64,000 nucleotides of DNA from Kluyvera sp036759925 (GTDB lineage: Bacteria > Pseudomonadota > Gammaproteobacteria > Enterobacterales > Enterobacteriaceae), in NCBI RefSeq assembly GCF_036759925.1, contig NZ_JAPKIB010000011.1, positions 82,358 to 146,357 on the forward strand, written 5' to 3'. A model generated the notes under the pieces. It was not told where the DNA came from and did no database searches. It worked only from the letters and a program-made list of their open reading frames with translations. Both the position numbers and the translations under genes were made by a program. Of the stretch, positions 25,132-33,191 are shown piece by piece (position 1 is the stretch's first letter; each line of letters opens with the position of its first letter).

Positions 25132-26538
25132 TTACTTAGCCAGCTTGTTCTTACGCAGGAACATCCAACCCAGCCCCAGCACGATGAACCAGATTGGCGT
25201 TACCATCAGCGCTTCGCGGGTGTCCGCTTCCAGGGTCAGCAGTACCAGAACGAAGGCGAAGAACGCCATGCAGACCCAGCACATCACTTTGCCCAAAGGC
25301 ATTTTGTAGATGGATTTCTCATGCAGGTGCGGACGCTTCTTACGGTATACCAGGTAAGAGCACAGGATTATCGTCCAGACGAACATAAACAGAATCGCCG
25401 ACACGGTGGTGATCATGGTGAAGGCCGCAATCACGCTTGGGTTCACCATCAACATCACCACGCCACCCAGCAGGCAGATACAGGAGAAGGTCAGCCCTTT
25501 TGCCGGTACCGCACGCTTAGAGAGCTTCGCGAACAGGCTTGGTGCTACGCCGTCCTGCGCCAGACCGAACAGCATACGGCTGGTTGAGAACACGCCGCTG
25601 TTAGCGGAAGACGTTGCCGAGGTCAGCACCACGAAGTTGATGATGCTCGCCGCCGCCGGCAGGCCGACCAGCATGAACAGCTCAACGAACGGGCTCTTGT
25701 TCGGAACGACCGAGCTCCACGGGGTCACGGACATAATCACGATCAGCGCGAACACGTAGAACATGATGATACGGATTGGAATGGAGTTAATCGCGCGTGG
25801 CAGAGATTTCTCCGGATCTTTGGTTTCCGCTGCGGTGGTACCGACCAGTTCAATCCCCACGAAGGCGAAGACCGCTATCTGGAAGCCCGCAAAGAAGCCG
25901 CTGATACCTTTCGGGAACCAACCACCGTCGTTCCACAGGTGAGCGAACGACGCTTCTACGCCGGTCGGCGATTTAAAGTGCATCAGCACCATCACCAGGC
26001 CAACGATAATCAGCGCCACGATGGCGACGATTTTGATCATCGCAAACCAGAATTCCATCTCACCGAACATCTTAACGGTAGCGAGGTTCAAGCTCAGCAG
26101 CAGGACCACTACCGCCAGCGAGGCCACCCAGTCAGAGAGGCCGGGGAACCAGAACTGCGCGTAGGCGGTGATGGCAACGACGTCCGCCATCCCGGTCACT
26201 ACCCAGCAGAACCAGTAGGTCCAGCCGGTAAAATACCCGGCCCATGGGCCAAGCAGGTCAGCGGCAAAGTCGCTGAACGATTTGTACTCGAGGTTGGAGA
26301 GCAGCAGCTCACCCATCGCGCGCATCACGAAGAAAAGCATAAAACCGATGATCATATAAACGAAGATGATCGATGGCCCAGCGAGACTGATAGTTTTGCC
26401 CGATCCCATAAACAGCCCGGTACCGATGGCACCACCGATGGCAATAAGCTGAATATGTCGGTTTGTGAGGTTTCGCCGTAGCGATTGTTCAGCCGGCTCC
26501 TGCTCAGCGGCAGCAGCGACTTTGATCTGATCAACCAT
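25132..26538 (-). CDS. cycA: D-serine/D-alanine/glycine:H+ symporter CycA
   Basis: 468-residue APC-family amino-acid permease with 12 predicted membrane segments, nearly identical to E. coli CycA apart from a slightly shortened C-terminus. It keeps the family motif GAIGTGLFMGSG near the first helix and GFQIAVFAFVGIELVGT in the middle. It imports glycine, D-serine, D-alanine and D-cycloserine. The leader carries a CA-rich stretch typical of targets of the small RNA GcvB. It is monocistronic, flanked by two copies of a palindromic repeat. Confidence 0.96.
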   Translation of the reverse strand: MVDQIKVAAAAEQEPAEQSLRRNLTNRHIQLIAIGGAIGTGLFMGSGKTISLAGPSIIFVYMIIGFMLFFVMRAMGELLLSNLEYKSFSDFAADLLGPWAGYFTGWTYWFCWVVTGMADVVAITAYAQFWFPGLSDWVASLAVVVLLLSLNLATVKMFGEMEFWFAMIKIVAIVALIIVGLVMVLMHFKSPTGVEASFAHLWNDGGWFPKGISGFFAGFQIAVFAFVGIELVGTTAAETKDPEKSLPRAINSIPIRIIMFYVFALIVIMSVTPWSSVVPNKSPFVELFMLVGLPAAASIINFVVLTSATSSANSGVFSTSRMLFGLAQDGVAPSLFAKLSKRAVPAKGLTFSCICLLGGVVMLMVNPSVIAAFTMITTVSAILFMFVWTIILCSYLVYRKKRPHLHEKSIYKMPLGKVMCWVCMAFFAFVLVLLTLEADTREALMVTPIWFIVLGLGWMFLRKNKLAK

Positions 26539-26840
26539 GTGATTTTCTTCCTGTTGTTTCTGTCTGTGTTGTGCGGGCTCTACTGGCCCTTTATGTCGTC
26601 ATGCAAGACGATCCTATCTATAGGATGTCTCGATATTAGGTAAGAATCGGAGGGATGAATACTATGATTTAAATATAATGTTAATTTTATGTTTAAAGTG
26701 AGTGTTATATCACCTCACCTATGGGAAACAGCTCACAAAAATACACGCAATTGCTGTATTTGCAAGATTAAATCCCAACATATATCTAACTTCAGGAGTT
26801 TGTATCCCCTCCCCGGACGGAGAGAGGATAAGTGCGAGGA
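26539..26840 (-). promoter_or_regulatory. cycA upstream region with a probable GcvB-binding leader
   Basis: This 302-bp region precedes cycA. Immediately before the start, 26551-26573 read on the minus strand is ACAACACAGACAGAAACAACAG-like. This is the CA-rich, G-poor composition bound by the GU-rich R1 segment of GcvB, which represses cycA in E. coli. The remaining sequence is AT-rich promoter DNA. The far end (26806-26839) is a decayed palindromic repeat next to the fklB stop. Confidence 0.5.
26806..26839. repeat. Degenerate copy of the CCCCTCACCC palindromic repeat
   Basis: CCCCTCCCCGG followed by GAGAGGATAAGTGCGAGG matches the right half of the full copy at 25071-25119 (GAGAGGATTAGGGTGAGG) at 15 of 18 positions, but the left arm is eroded. 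It abuts the fklB stop codon. Confidence 0.45.
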
Positions 26841-27461
26841 TTACAGGATTTCCAGTAACTCGACTTCGAAGACCAGCGTGCTGAACGGAGGGATGGAAGC
26901 ACCTGCGCCACGTTCGCCGTAGGCCAGGCTATGAGGAATAGTCAGTTCCCACTTAGAGCCAACCGGCATCAGGGTCAGTGCTTCAATCCAGCCCGCGATA
27001 ACGCCGTTAACCGGGAATTCAGCCGGTTCGCCACGCGCGACGGAGCTGTCGAATACGGTGCCGTCAATCAGCTTACCGGTGTAGTGCACGCGAACGTGGT
27101 CGGTACGCGCTGGAATTGCGCCTTCGCCCTGGGTCAGAACGCGGAATTGCAGACCGGTTTCGGTGCTGTTTACGCCTTCTTTCTCACGGTTTTCTTCCAG
27201 ATATTTCACGCCGTCTTCGGCCATCGCCGCAAAACGCTCACGACGCACGGCATCAGCACGTTCGTGGATTTCACGCAGCGCACGATGAACAACGTCTACC
27301 GGCACAGCAGGCTGCTTGCCTTCCAGCGCATCGGCGATACCGGCAACCAGTGCTTCCGGCAGTAAACCCTGCAAACCGGACTCGCTCAGCTGCTGCCCTA
27401 CCTGCAGGCCGATACCGTAGCTTGCCTGTGCTTCAATAGTGTCAAAAGTCGGGGTGGCCAT
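26841..27461 (-). CDS. fklB: FKBP-type peptidyl-prolyl isomerase FklB (FKBP22)
   Basis: FklB catalyses cis-trans isomerisation of prolyl bonds. The 206-residue protein has an N-terminal dimerisation domain (about 1-90) joined by a long helix to a C-terminal FKBP domain (about 115-206) with VRVHYTGKLIDGTVFDSS and GSKWELTIP. The ATG at 27461, with AAAGGAAAG upstream, reproduces the E. coli length. A longer frame upstream lacks support. It is divergent from ytfB. Confidence 0.95.
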   Translation of the reverse strand: MATPTFDTIEAQASYGIGLQVGQQLSESGLQGLLPEALVAGIADALEGKQPAVPVDVVHRALREIHERADAVRRERFAAMAEDGVKYLEENREKEGVNSTETGLQFRVLTQGEGAIPARTDHVRVHYTGKLIDGTVFDSSVARGEPAEFPVNGVIAGWIEALTLMPVGSKWELTIPHSLAYGERGAGASIPPFSTLVFEVELLEIL

Positions 27462-27671
27462 CGTCTTTCCTTTCTTCGGGTATAAAGTAGCGGGCAGCAT
27501 AGCAGCCGCGCCGCACAGGGTAAAACTTTGTGTCAGGAAAGATGACAAATTACCGGGAAAAAGAAACAATACGCTTTGCCTATAGGATATGATGAAAGTG
27601 CGCTTTACCACGTTCATCAGGCAGTTAGCCATCTATACTGGATAGCATCGACACGGAGCAGGAGGAGAGCC

Positions 27672-28307
27672 ATGCCCGGGAGACTTGAAGTAAAACCTTT
27701 GCTGGCGAAGATCTGGCACGCGCCGGACGATCTTCGTATCCTGGACCCGCTGCCGCCTGCTCATCGTCGCGGCGTGATCGTTGCTGCGCTGGCTATTATT
27801 GTAGGCTTCCTGCTGCCTTCTGCTGACGATAGCCCACCCGCGCAGGTCACTCGCTCCGCGCAGTTGGACTTCCAGTCGCAAACGCCGCAGCCAGATGCTC
27901 AACCGCTTCACGCCCAGCTGGTGACGCCCTCTAACGATCTCGATCAGGTCGCTCCTGTCGCGCCGGAACCGGTGCAGGAAGAGCAGCCGAGCGAACAGCA
28001 GGCCGCGCCGTCGCAAACTCAGCCGTATCAAGAGAGCCGCAACACCAATGAATGGCATACCTATCAGGTAGAGGCCGGGAAAACGCTAGCGCAGCTTTTC
28101 CGTGACAACAATCTGCCAGCAACAGACGTGTACGCCATGGCGCAGGTCGAAGGTTCAGGTAAACCGCTCAGCTCGTTGAAAAACGGCCAGAAGGTACAGA
28201 TTCGCAAGAATGCTAACGGTGTGGTGACTGGGTTAACCATTGAATCCGACAACGGTCAGGTTCTGTTTACCCGCCAGCCGGATGGCAGCTTTATTCGCGC
28301 GCGTTAA
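27672..28307 (+). CDS. ytfB: YtfB, membrane-anchored OapA-domain protein
   Basis: 211 residues: a cytosolic N-terminus, one membrane helix (about 34-50, GVIVAALAIIVGFLLP), a Pro/Gln-rich periplasmic linker, and a C-terminal OapA/LysM-like domain (WHTYQVEAGKTLAQLFRDNN onward). E. coli YtfB is reported to affect cell division and to bind glycans through this domain. The start has GGAGGAGAG upstream and the ending RQPDGSFIRAR is conserved. A REP cluster follows the stop. Confidence 0.9.
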   Translation: MPGRLEVKPLLAKIWHAPDDLRILDPLPPAHRRGVIVAALAIIVGFLLPSADDSPPAQVTRSAQLDFQSQTPQPDAQPLHAQLVTPSNDLDQVAPVAPEPVQEEQPSEQQAAPSQTQPYQESRNTNEWHTYQVEAGKTLAQLFRDNNLPATDVYAMAQVEGSGKPLSSLKNGQKVQIRKNANGVVTGLTIESDNGQVLFTRQPDGSFIRAR

Positions 28308-28318
28308 GCATGCAAATT

Positions 28319-28393
28319 GCCGGATAGCGGCTTCGCCTTATCCGGCCTACTGCAACCGCGAGTGTAGGCCTGATAAGCGTAGCGCCATCAGGC
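28319..28393. repeat. BIME/REP pair (cluster 2)
   Basis: Two inverted REP units of the classical E. coli type (GCCGGATA...TATCCGGCCTAC and GTAGGCCTGATAAGCG...CATCAGGC) lie between convergent ytfB and the DMT gene, ending 1 bp before the DMT stop codon. Confidence 0.88.
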
Positions 28394-28394
28394 A

Positions 28395-29321
28395 TTACCG
28401 TTTCACCTTATTCACCCACCAAATCCCCGAACAGACCAGCACCAGCGCCAGTGCATATTTCCACTCGAGAATATTTTCACCGAGGAAAATCGCCGACAGC
28501 ACCGAACCGGATACCGGGATCAGGAAGTTAAACGGCGCAATCATCCCCACGCGGTTGTACTTGAGCAGAATGCTCCACAGCGCGAAGGCCACCGACGAGA
28601 GCAGCGTCAGATAGCCCAGAATCGCCACCGATGAGAAACCGTGGAAAGTCAGTGTGCCGCCGCTCAAGTAGCCGCCGACCACCAGCGCCAGACCGCCCAA
28701 CGCCAGCTGATAGCCCGTCATCACCGTCGGGTCGACCGTTTGGGAGATACGTTTCCCGTACAGCGACGCCGCCGACAGAATAAACGCCGCCAGCACCACC
28801 GAACCATCGCCCAGGCTAAAGTTGAAGTCCAGCAGCCCGCTATTGAAGTTCACCGCCATCACCCCGGCAAAGCCGAGAATACAGCCCAGCGTCTTGTTAT
28901 AGCTCAGCCGGTCGTTCTGGTAGATAAAGTGCGCCAGCAGCACGCTAAAGAAGGTGCCGGTGGCGTTCATGATGGATCCTTTCACCCCGGTGGTGAAGGC
29001 AAGACCGATGTAGAAGAAGATGTACTGCAGCGATGTCTGCGTCAGCCCCAGCAGGGTCAACTGACCAAACTGTCGTGCGCTCAGCCGTGCCACCGGCTTG
29101 CGCTGTGCCATCGCCAGCAGAAGCAGTATCAGCCCGGCAAACAGGAAGCGGTAGCCTGCAAAGACGATTTTAGTCGGAATATCATCGGCGGCGATCTGAA
29201 ACAGCTCATACCCGCTCTTAATCGCCGGGTAGGCGCTTCCCCACAGCAGACAGCAGAATGCGGCACAGAGATAAACGATGTTTTTACGGGAAAACAGAGG
29301 ATGCTGGCGCAGAGTTTCCAT
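28395..29321 (-). CDS. DMT-superfamily (EamA) transporter
   Basis: 308 residues with ten predicted membrane helices in two EamA repeats (first helix YLCAAFCCLLWGSAYPAIKS; repeat junction around residue 160). Members of this branch export amino acids, metabolites or drugs; the substrate cannot be told from sequence. E. coli K-12 carries unrelated genes between ytfB and rplI, so this is an accessory insertion shared with Enterobacter-like genomes (inference). It is not a close paralogue of YtfF. Transcription is toward REP cluster 2. Confidence 0.85.
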   Translation of the reverse strand: METLRQHPLFSRKNIVYLCAAFCCLLWGSAYPAIKSGYELFQIAADDIPTKIVFAGYRFLFAGLILLLLAMAQRKPVARLSARQFGQLTLLGLTQTSLQYIFFYIGLAFTTGVKGSIMNATGTFFSVLLAHFIYQNDRLSYNKTLGCILGFAGVMAVNFNSGLLDFNFSLGDGSVVLAAFILSAASLYGKRISQTVDPTVMTGYQLALGGLALVVGGYLSGGTLTFHGFSSVAILGYLTLLSSVAFALWSILLKYNRVGMIAPFNFLIPVSGSVLSAIFLGENILEWKYALALVLVCSGIWWVNKVKR

Positions 29322-29406
29322 TCTTTCACCAAAAATTAAAATATTGTTTTAATTTTTTGATTATCGCGAAAAGGACGAAAGATAGCCAGTCGAAAAGTGG
29401 TGGGAC

Positions 29407-29440
29407 TAAAAAGCAAAACGCCGGCACAAGGCCGGCGGTT
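29407..29440 (-). terminator. Terminator of the rpsF-priB-rpsR-rplI operon
   Basis: On the minus strand CGCCGGC, a short loop and GCCGGCG are followed by TTTTGCTTTTT, 28 bp after the rplI stop. It is a strong intrinsic terminator. Confidence 0.88.
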
Positions 29441-29467
29441 TGTTGTTATCAAAACGTGGGTTGCAGA

Positions 29468-29917
29468 TTACTCAGCAACAACGTTGATGATAACTTTAGC
29501 GAACACTTCGCTGTGAACCTGGAAGTCCACTTCGTGCTCACCAGTGGTACGCAGAACGCCGTTCGGCAGACGAACTTCGCTCTTAGCAACTTTAACGCCA
29601 GCTGCAGTTACAGCGTCAGCGATGTCGCGAGTACCGATGGAACCGAACAGTTTACCTTCGTCGCCTGCTTTAGACGCGATGGTTACGGATTCCAGTGCAT
29701 TGATCTGCGCAGCACGAGCTTCAGCAGCAGACAGAACGTCAGCCAGTTTGGCTTCCAGTTCAGCGCGGCGTGCTTCGAAGAATTCAACGTTTTTCTTGGT
29801 AGCAGGAACAGCTTTACCCTGTGGTACCAGGAAGTTACGAGCGTAGCCCGCTTTAACGTTAACCTGATCACCCAGGCTACCCAGGTTTGCTACTTTATCA
29901 AGCAGAATAACTTGCAT
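29468..29917 (-). CDS. rplI: 50S ribosomal protein L9
   Basis: 149-residue bL9 with the N-terminal rRNA-binding domain (MQVILLDKVANLGSLGDQV), the long connecting helix and the C-terminal domain ending in FAKVIINVVAE. It is the last gene of the rpsF operon, 39 bp after rpsR. Confidence 0.98.
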   Translation of the reverse strand: MQVILLDKVANLGSLGDQVNVKAGYARNFLVPQGKAVPATKKNVEFFEARRAELEAKLADVLSAAEARAAQINALESVTIASKAGDEGKLFGSIGTRDIADAVTAAGVKVAKSEVRLPNGVLRTTGEHEVDFQVHSEVFAKVIINVVAE

Positions 29918-29956
29918 TACCTTATCCTCTTAAAGTCGTTAATAGACAGCGGCCGA

Positions 29957-30184
29957 TTACTGATGACGATCGGTATACGGCAGCAGGGACAGGTAGCGAG
30001 CGCGCTTGATGCAGCGAGCCAGCTGACGCTGGTATTTTGCACGAGTACCGGTGATACGGCTCGGGACAATTTTACCGCTTTCGGTAATGTAGTTTTTCAA
30101 CGTTGCGATGTCTTTGTAATCGATCTCAACAACGCCTTCCGCGGTGAAACGGCAGAACTTGCGACGACGGAAATAACGTGCCAT
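29957..30184 (-). CDS. rpsR: 30S ribosomal protein S18
   Basis: 75-residue bS18, starting [13 protein letters not shown] and ending YTDRHQ, identical or nearly so to E. coli. It pairs with S6 in the 30S platform. It follows priB by 4 bp. Confidence 0.98.
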
Positions 30185-30188
30185 ATGG

Positions 30189-30503
30189 CTAGTCTCCAGA
30201 ATCTATCAATTCAATCTGCTCGGCATGCAGAACCATTTTGCTCAGGCCATTCTTTGCTTTGTGGCAACAGATAAAACCCTGAACGGTGACTGCACTACCG
30301 ACCGTTATACTGTGAGTAATGGCCTGGTTTTCGTGTCCGCTAATAATAACGGGCATTTGGCACCACGCCTGCCGGTGAAAACCGGCTTCCTCCTGCACAG
30401 AACGATGCTCAAGCACGAACTGGCAATGAGGAATTCCTGATGGGCTGACCTTGCGAAGCGGTGTTCTGCACACTGTGCCGGATAACACCAGACGATTGGT
30501 CAT
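30189..30503 (-). CDS. priB: Primosomal replication protein N, PriB
   Basis: 104-residue OB-fold single-strand-binding protein that joins PriA and DnaT in restarting stalled replication forks. [18 protein letters not shown] and the C-terminal [11 protein letters not shown] are conserved. It lies inside the ribosomal operon between rpsF and rpsR, as in other gammaproteobacteria. Confidence 0.97.
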
Positions 30504-30509
30504 CAGAAA

Positions 30510-30905
30510 TTACTCTTCAGAATCCCCAGCTTCAGCATCATCTGAGGTTTCGTTTGCGAAATCATCGCGACGTTCACGACGCTCGTCTTTCGCTTTAACC
30601 ATCGGAGACGCTTCGGTAACAGCGTGCTTAGTACGCATAACCATGCTGCGGATAACGGCATCGTTGAAGCGGAAGTTAGTTTCCAGCTCATCGATCACTT
30701 CCTGCGGCGCTTCAACGTTCAGCAGAACGTAGTGAGCTTTGTGCAGTTTGTTGATCGGGTAAGCCAGCTGACGGCGGCCCCAGTCTTCCAGACGGTGGAT
30801 CGTGCCTTCTGCTGCAGTGATTGCACCAGTGTAGCGCTCGATCATACCCGGAACCTGTTCGCTCTGGTCAGGATGGACCATAAAAACGATTTCGTAATGA
30901 CGCAT
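30510..30905 (-). CDS. rpsF: 30S ribosomal protein S6
   Basis: 131-residue bS6 (MRHYEIVFMVHPDQSEQVPG) with the acidic C-terminal tail (...DDAEAGDSEE) that RimK extends with glutamates in E. coli. First gene of the operon. The leader has a long stem that may be the S6:S18 autoregulatory site. Confidence 0.98.
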   Translation of the reverse strand: MRHYEIVFMVHPDQSEQVPGMIERYTGAITAAEGTIHRLEDWGRRQLAYPINKLHKAHYVLLNVEAPQEVIDELETNFRFNDAVIRSMVMRTKHAVTEASPMVKAKDERRERRDDFANETSDDAEAGDSEE

Positions 30906-30944
30906 CGAATTGCTCCTTACGGATTATTCAGCCTCCTGTCTGGG

Positions 30945-30990
30945 TCAGCCGAGGCCCATGGAGGCAAGGAACGTGTTAAAGGTCGGCTGA
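30945..30990 (-). promoter_or_regulatory. rpsF: Structured rpsF leader (candidate S6:S18 binding element)
   Basis: In the rpsF 5' untranslated region a perfect 8-bp stem (TCAGCCGA with TCGGCTGA) encloses a 30-nt loop and contains the CCG trinucleotide typical of the S6:S18-binding mRNA motif. Autoregulation of rpsF by S6:S18 is established in other bacteria. Assignment of this exact hairpin is inference. Confidence 0.5.
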
Positions 30991-31003
30991 AAAATGACGC
31001 GTA

Positions 31004-31032
31004 ATAATACTTGCCAGCCCCGGGAAACTCAA
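31004..31032 (-). promoter_or_regulatory. Sigma-70 promoter of the rpsF operon
   Basis: Read on the minus strand, TTGAGT and TATTAT are separated by exactly 17 bp, giving a leader of about 90 nt before rpsF. Confidence 0.75.
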
Positions 31033-31245
31033 GCTGATTGCGCAAAAAATTCACACAAAACGCAAAGTCGAACTAAGTCAGTGATTTAAAATTAAACAGC
31101 CCCGAATGCGGCAATTTTTTGAACAACAGCATCAGAAAAGGTCGCCATACACTTGCCAAAGACCGATTACAATTAAGTCAGTAGTCAACCACAGCAAGAG
31201 GAGAGCCCCCGCGTTAGCGCCAGGACTGTCAGTAAGGAGTCGAGT

Positions 31246-31521
31246 ATGAAATCTATCGTCATTGCCGCAATGGCTGTGTTACTGGCAAGCGCCAGCGCAC
31301 AGGCTGCCATTAAGATCGATGGCCATCAGGCACGTAACATGGACGATGTTCAGAGCCTGGGGGTTATCTATATCAACCATAATATCGCCACTGAGCAAGA
31401 GGCCGACCAGGCGCTCAGTCAGGAGAGCGATGTTCAGGGGGCGAAATACTTCCAGCCCATCCTGATACATGAACCCGGAAGCAACGGTTTGATCCACGCG
31501 AGCGCTGCGCTCTATCGCTAA
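31246..31521 (+). CDS. yjfY: YjfY, periplasmic DUF1471 (YhcN-family) protein
   Basis: 91 residues: a signal peptide (MKSIVIAAMAVLLASASAQA, cleavage near residue 20) and one DUF1471 domain (INNHQARNMDDVQSLGVIYI-like start, GSNGLIHASAALYR end), as in E. coli YjfY. DUF1471 proteins are small stress- and biofilm-linked periplasmic proteins of unknown biochemistry. Two more relatives, bsmA and yjfN, lie at 39.3-40.1 kb. The upstream spacer to rpsF (340 bp) holds the rpsF promoter and leader plus the yjfY promoter; no other gene is visible in it. Confidence 0.9.
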   Translation: MKSIVIAAMAVLLASASAQAAIKIDGHQARNMDDVQSLGVIYINHNIATEQEADQALSQESDVQGAKYFQPILIHEPGSNGLIHASAALYR

Positions 31522-31531
31522 TCCCGTGCTT

Positions 31532-31564
31532 CGTTCTTCGCCCCCACCCCGAGGGCGAAGAACG
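31532..31564. other. Perfect 12-bp inverted repeat between convergent yjfY and ulaF
   Basis: CGTTCTTCGCCC and GGGCGAAGAACG pair perfectly around a 9-nt C-rich loop. Its place between convergent genes fits a two-way transcription stop, but no U-tract follows on either strand. Confidence 0.6.
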
Positions 31565-31644
31565 CCAGTCGTAAAAGGCTCCGGAATCAGACCAGTAACA
31601 TCCCGAAGGCGTACAAATCCCGGAGCATATTTTTGGGTAAACGG

Positions 31645-32328
31645 TCACTGCCCGTAATAGGCGTTCGGCCCATGCTTACGCATAAAGTGTTTGTTCATCA
31701 GGTAGCGGTCGATCGGGCTAAGCGCCGGGTTGATACCGCGCGCGATCCACGCCATTCTTGCCACCTCTTCCATCACCACCGCGTTATGCACCGCGTCGTG
31801 TGCGTCTTTCCCCCAGGCAAACGGGCCATGCTGGTACACCACAATTCCCGGTGTATGCAATGGCTCAATGTCACCCAGCGTCTCGATGATCACCTTGCCG
31901 GTGTTCAGCTCATATTCGCCCTGCACTTCAGCTTCGGTTAATGCTCGAGTACAGGGAATATCGCCAAAGAAATAGTCCGCATGGGTAGTGCCGAGTGCAG
32001 GAATGGCCAGGCCGGCCTGCGCCCACGCGGTCGCATGCGTGGAATGGGTATGCACTACGCCGCCGAGCGACGGGTAGCGGCGATACATGGCCAGGTGCGT
32101 CGCGGTGTCGGAAGAAGGACGATAGCGCCCTTCAACCACGTTGCCATCCATATCCACAACGACCATGTCATCCACGGTCATGCTCTCATACGCCACCCCG
32201 CTGGGCTTAATCACCACCCGACCGCGTTCACGGTCGATAGCGCTGACGTTGCCCCAGGTAAAGGTCACCAGACCATAGCGCGGCAAATCCATATTGGCAT
32301 CAAACACCTGCTGTTTTAGCTTTTGCAT
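31645..32328 (-). CDS. ulaF: L-ribulose-5-phosphate 4-epimerase UlaF
   Basis: UlaF makes D-xylulose 5-phosphate, the last step of ascorbate catabolism, delivering the product to the pentose phosphate pathway. The 227-residue class II aldolase/epimerase has the zinc-binding HTHSTHATAWAQ motif near residue 95 and SSDTATH near 75. The start ATG overlaps the ulaE stop by 1 bp (TAATG), showing translational coupling. Confidence 0.96.
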   Translation of the reverse strand: MQKLKQQVFDANMDLPRYGLVTFTWGNVSAIDRERGRVVIKPSGVAYESMTVDDMVVVDMDGNVVEGRYRPSSDTATHLAMYRRYPSLGGVVHTHSTHATAWAQAGLAIPALGTTHADYFFGDIPCTRALTEAEVQGEYELNTGKVIIETLGDIEPLHTPGIVVYQHGPFAWGKDAHDAVHNAVVMEEVARMAWIARGINPALSPIDRYLMNKHFMRKHGPNAYYGQ

Positions 32329-33182
32329 TATGCCGCCTCCACCAGCCCGGCGCGGGCCATTCTGGCCTTCACCCAATCGCGCGCTTTTGCCACTTCACGC
32401 GTCGGGTCGTCCGAGGTTTCACTCCACATCTCAATCAGATACGGACCGCAGTAGCCGCTCTCGCGCAGCGTTTCAAAGCAGCGTTCGAAATCGACAACGC
32501 CTTCACCAAAGGGAACGTTTTTAAAGACGCCCGGTTTGGTGTCTTTCACGTGCACGGCGACGATATGCCCGATTCCAGCCTGCAACTCCATCTGTACGTC
32601 GTTATCCCACGCCGACAGGTTGCCGATGTCCGGGTAAAGCTGGAACCACGGGTTATTCAGGTAGTGTGCGTAGCCGAGCGCCTTGCTGATGGAGTTCATC
32701 AATGGGTAATCCATAATCTCCATCGCCAGCGTCACCTGCGCGCGGCTGGCCATTTCAACGCTCTCCTTCAGGCCGTCGCGAAAACGCCGACGCGTCTCGT
32801 CATTCGCCTGTTGGTAATAGACGTCGTATCCTGCCAGTTGAATCACCCGGATACCGATATCCTGCGCGAAGCGGATGGCTTTACGCATAATCTCCAGCCC
32901 CTGGTTGCGAACGTCGTCATCTTCACAACCCAGCGGGAAGCGGCGATGGGCACTCAGGCACATCGACGGCACCCGCACGCCAGTTTCCGCAATTGCGCTT
33001 ACCAATGCCAGGCGCTGCTCGCGGCTCCAGTCGAGGCGCGATAGACGCTCGTCAGTTTCATCCACCGACATTTCAACGAAATCAAAACCCAACTCTTTTG
33101 CCAGACGCAGGCGCTCCAGCCAGCACTCCCCGGCAGGGAGCGCTTTTTCATAGATGCCAAGCGGTGTCTGTTTCGACAACAT
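32328..33182 (-). CDS. ulaE: L-ribulose-5-phosphate (L-xylulose-5-P) 3-epimerase UlaE
   Basis: 284-residue TIM-barrel epimerase of the xylose-isomerase-like superfamily that converts L-xylulose 5-phosphate to L-ribulose 5-phosphate. Same length as E. coli UlaE, with conserved SVDETDERLSRLDW and HVKDTKPGVFKNVPFGEG. Fifth gene of the ulaABCDEF operon. Confidence 0.96.
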   Translation of the reverse strand: MLSKQTPLGIYEKALPAGECWLERLRLAKELGFDFVEMSVDETDERLSRLDWSREQRLALVSAIAETGVRVPSMCLSAHRRFPLGCEDDDVRNQGLEIMRKAIRFAQDIGIRVIQLAGYDVYYQQANDETRRRFRDGLKESVEMASRAQVTLAMEIMDYPLMNSISKALGYAHYLNNPWFQLYPDIGNLSAWDNDVQMELQAGIGHIVAVHVKDTKPGVFKNVPFGEGVVDFERCFETLRESGYCGPYLIEMWSETSDDPTREVAKARDWVKARMARAGLVEAA

Positions 33183-33191
33183 AACCGCTCC

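Noticed and set aside
25939..26481. A long frame of about 180 codons opposite cycA
   Set aside because: It is an antisense shadow of a highly conserved permease, with His/Gln/Arg-rich composition typical of such shadows.
26689..26922. A 77-codon frame in the cycA-fklB spacer running into fklB antisense
   Set aside because: It crosses the decayed palindromic repeat and the fklB 3' end, has no ribosome-binding site and an arbitrary composition.
28395..29321. The DMT gene next to ytfB as a duplicate of ytfF
   Set aside because: Both are EamA transporters, but their N-termini and helix sequences differ throughout; they are separate families.
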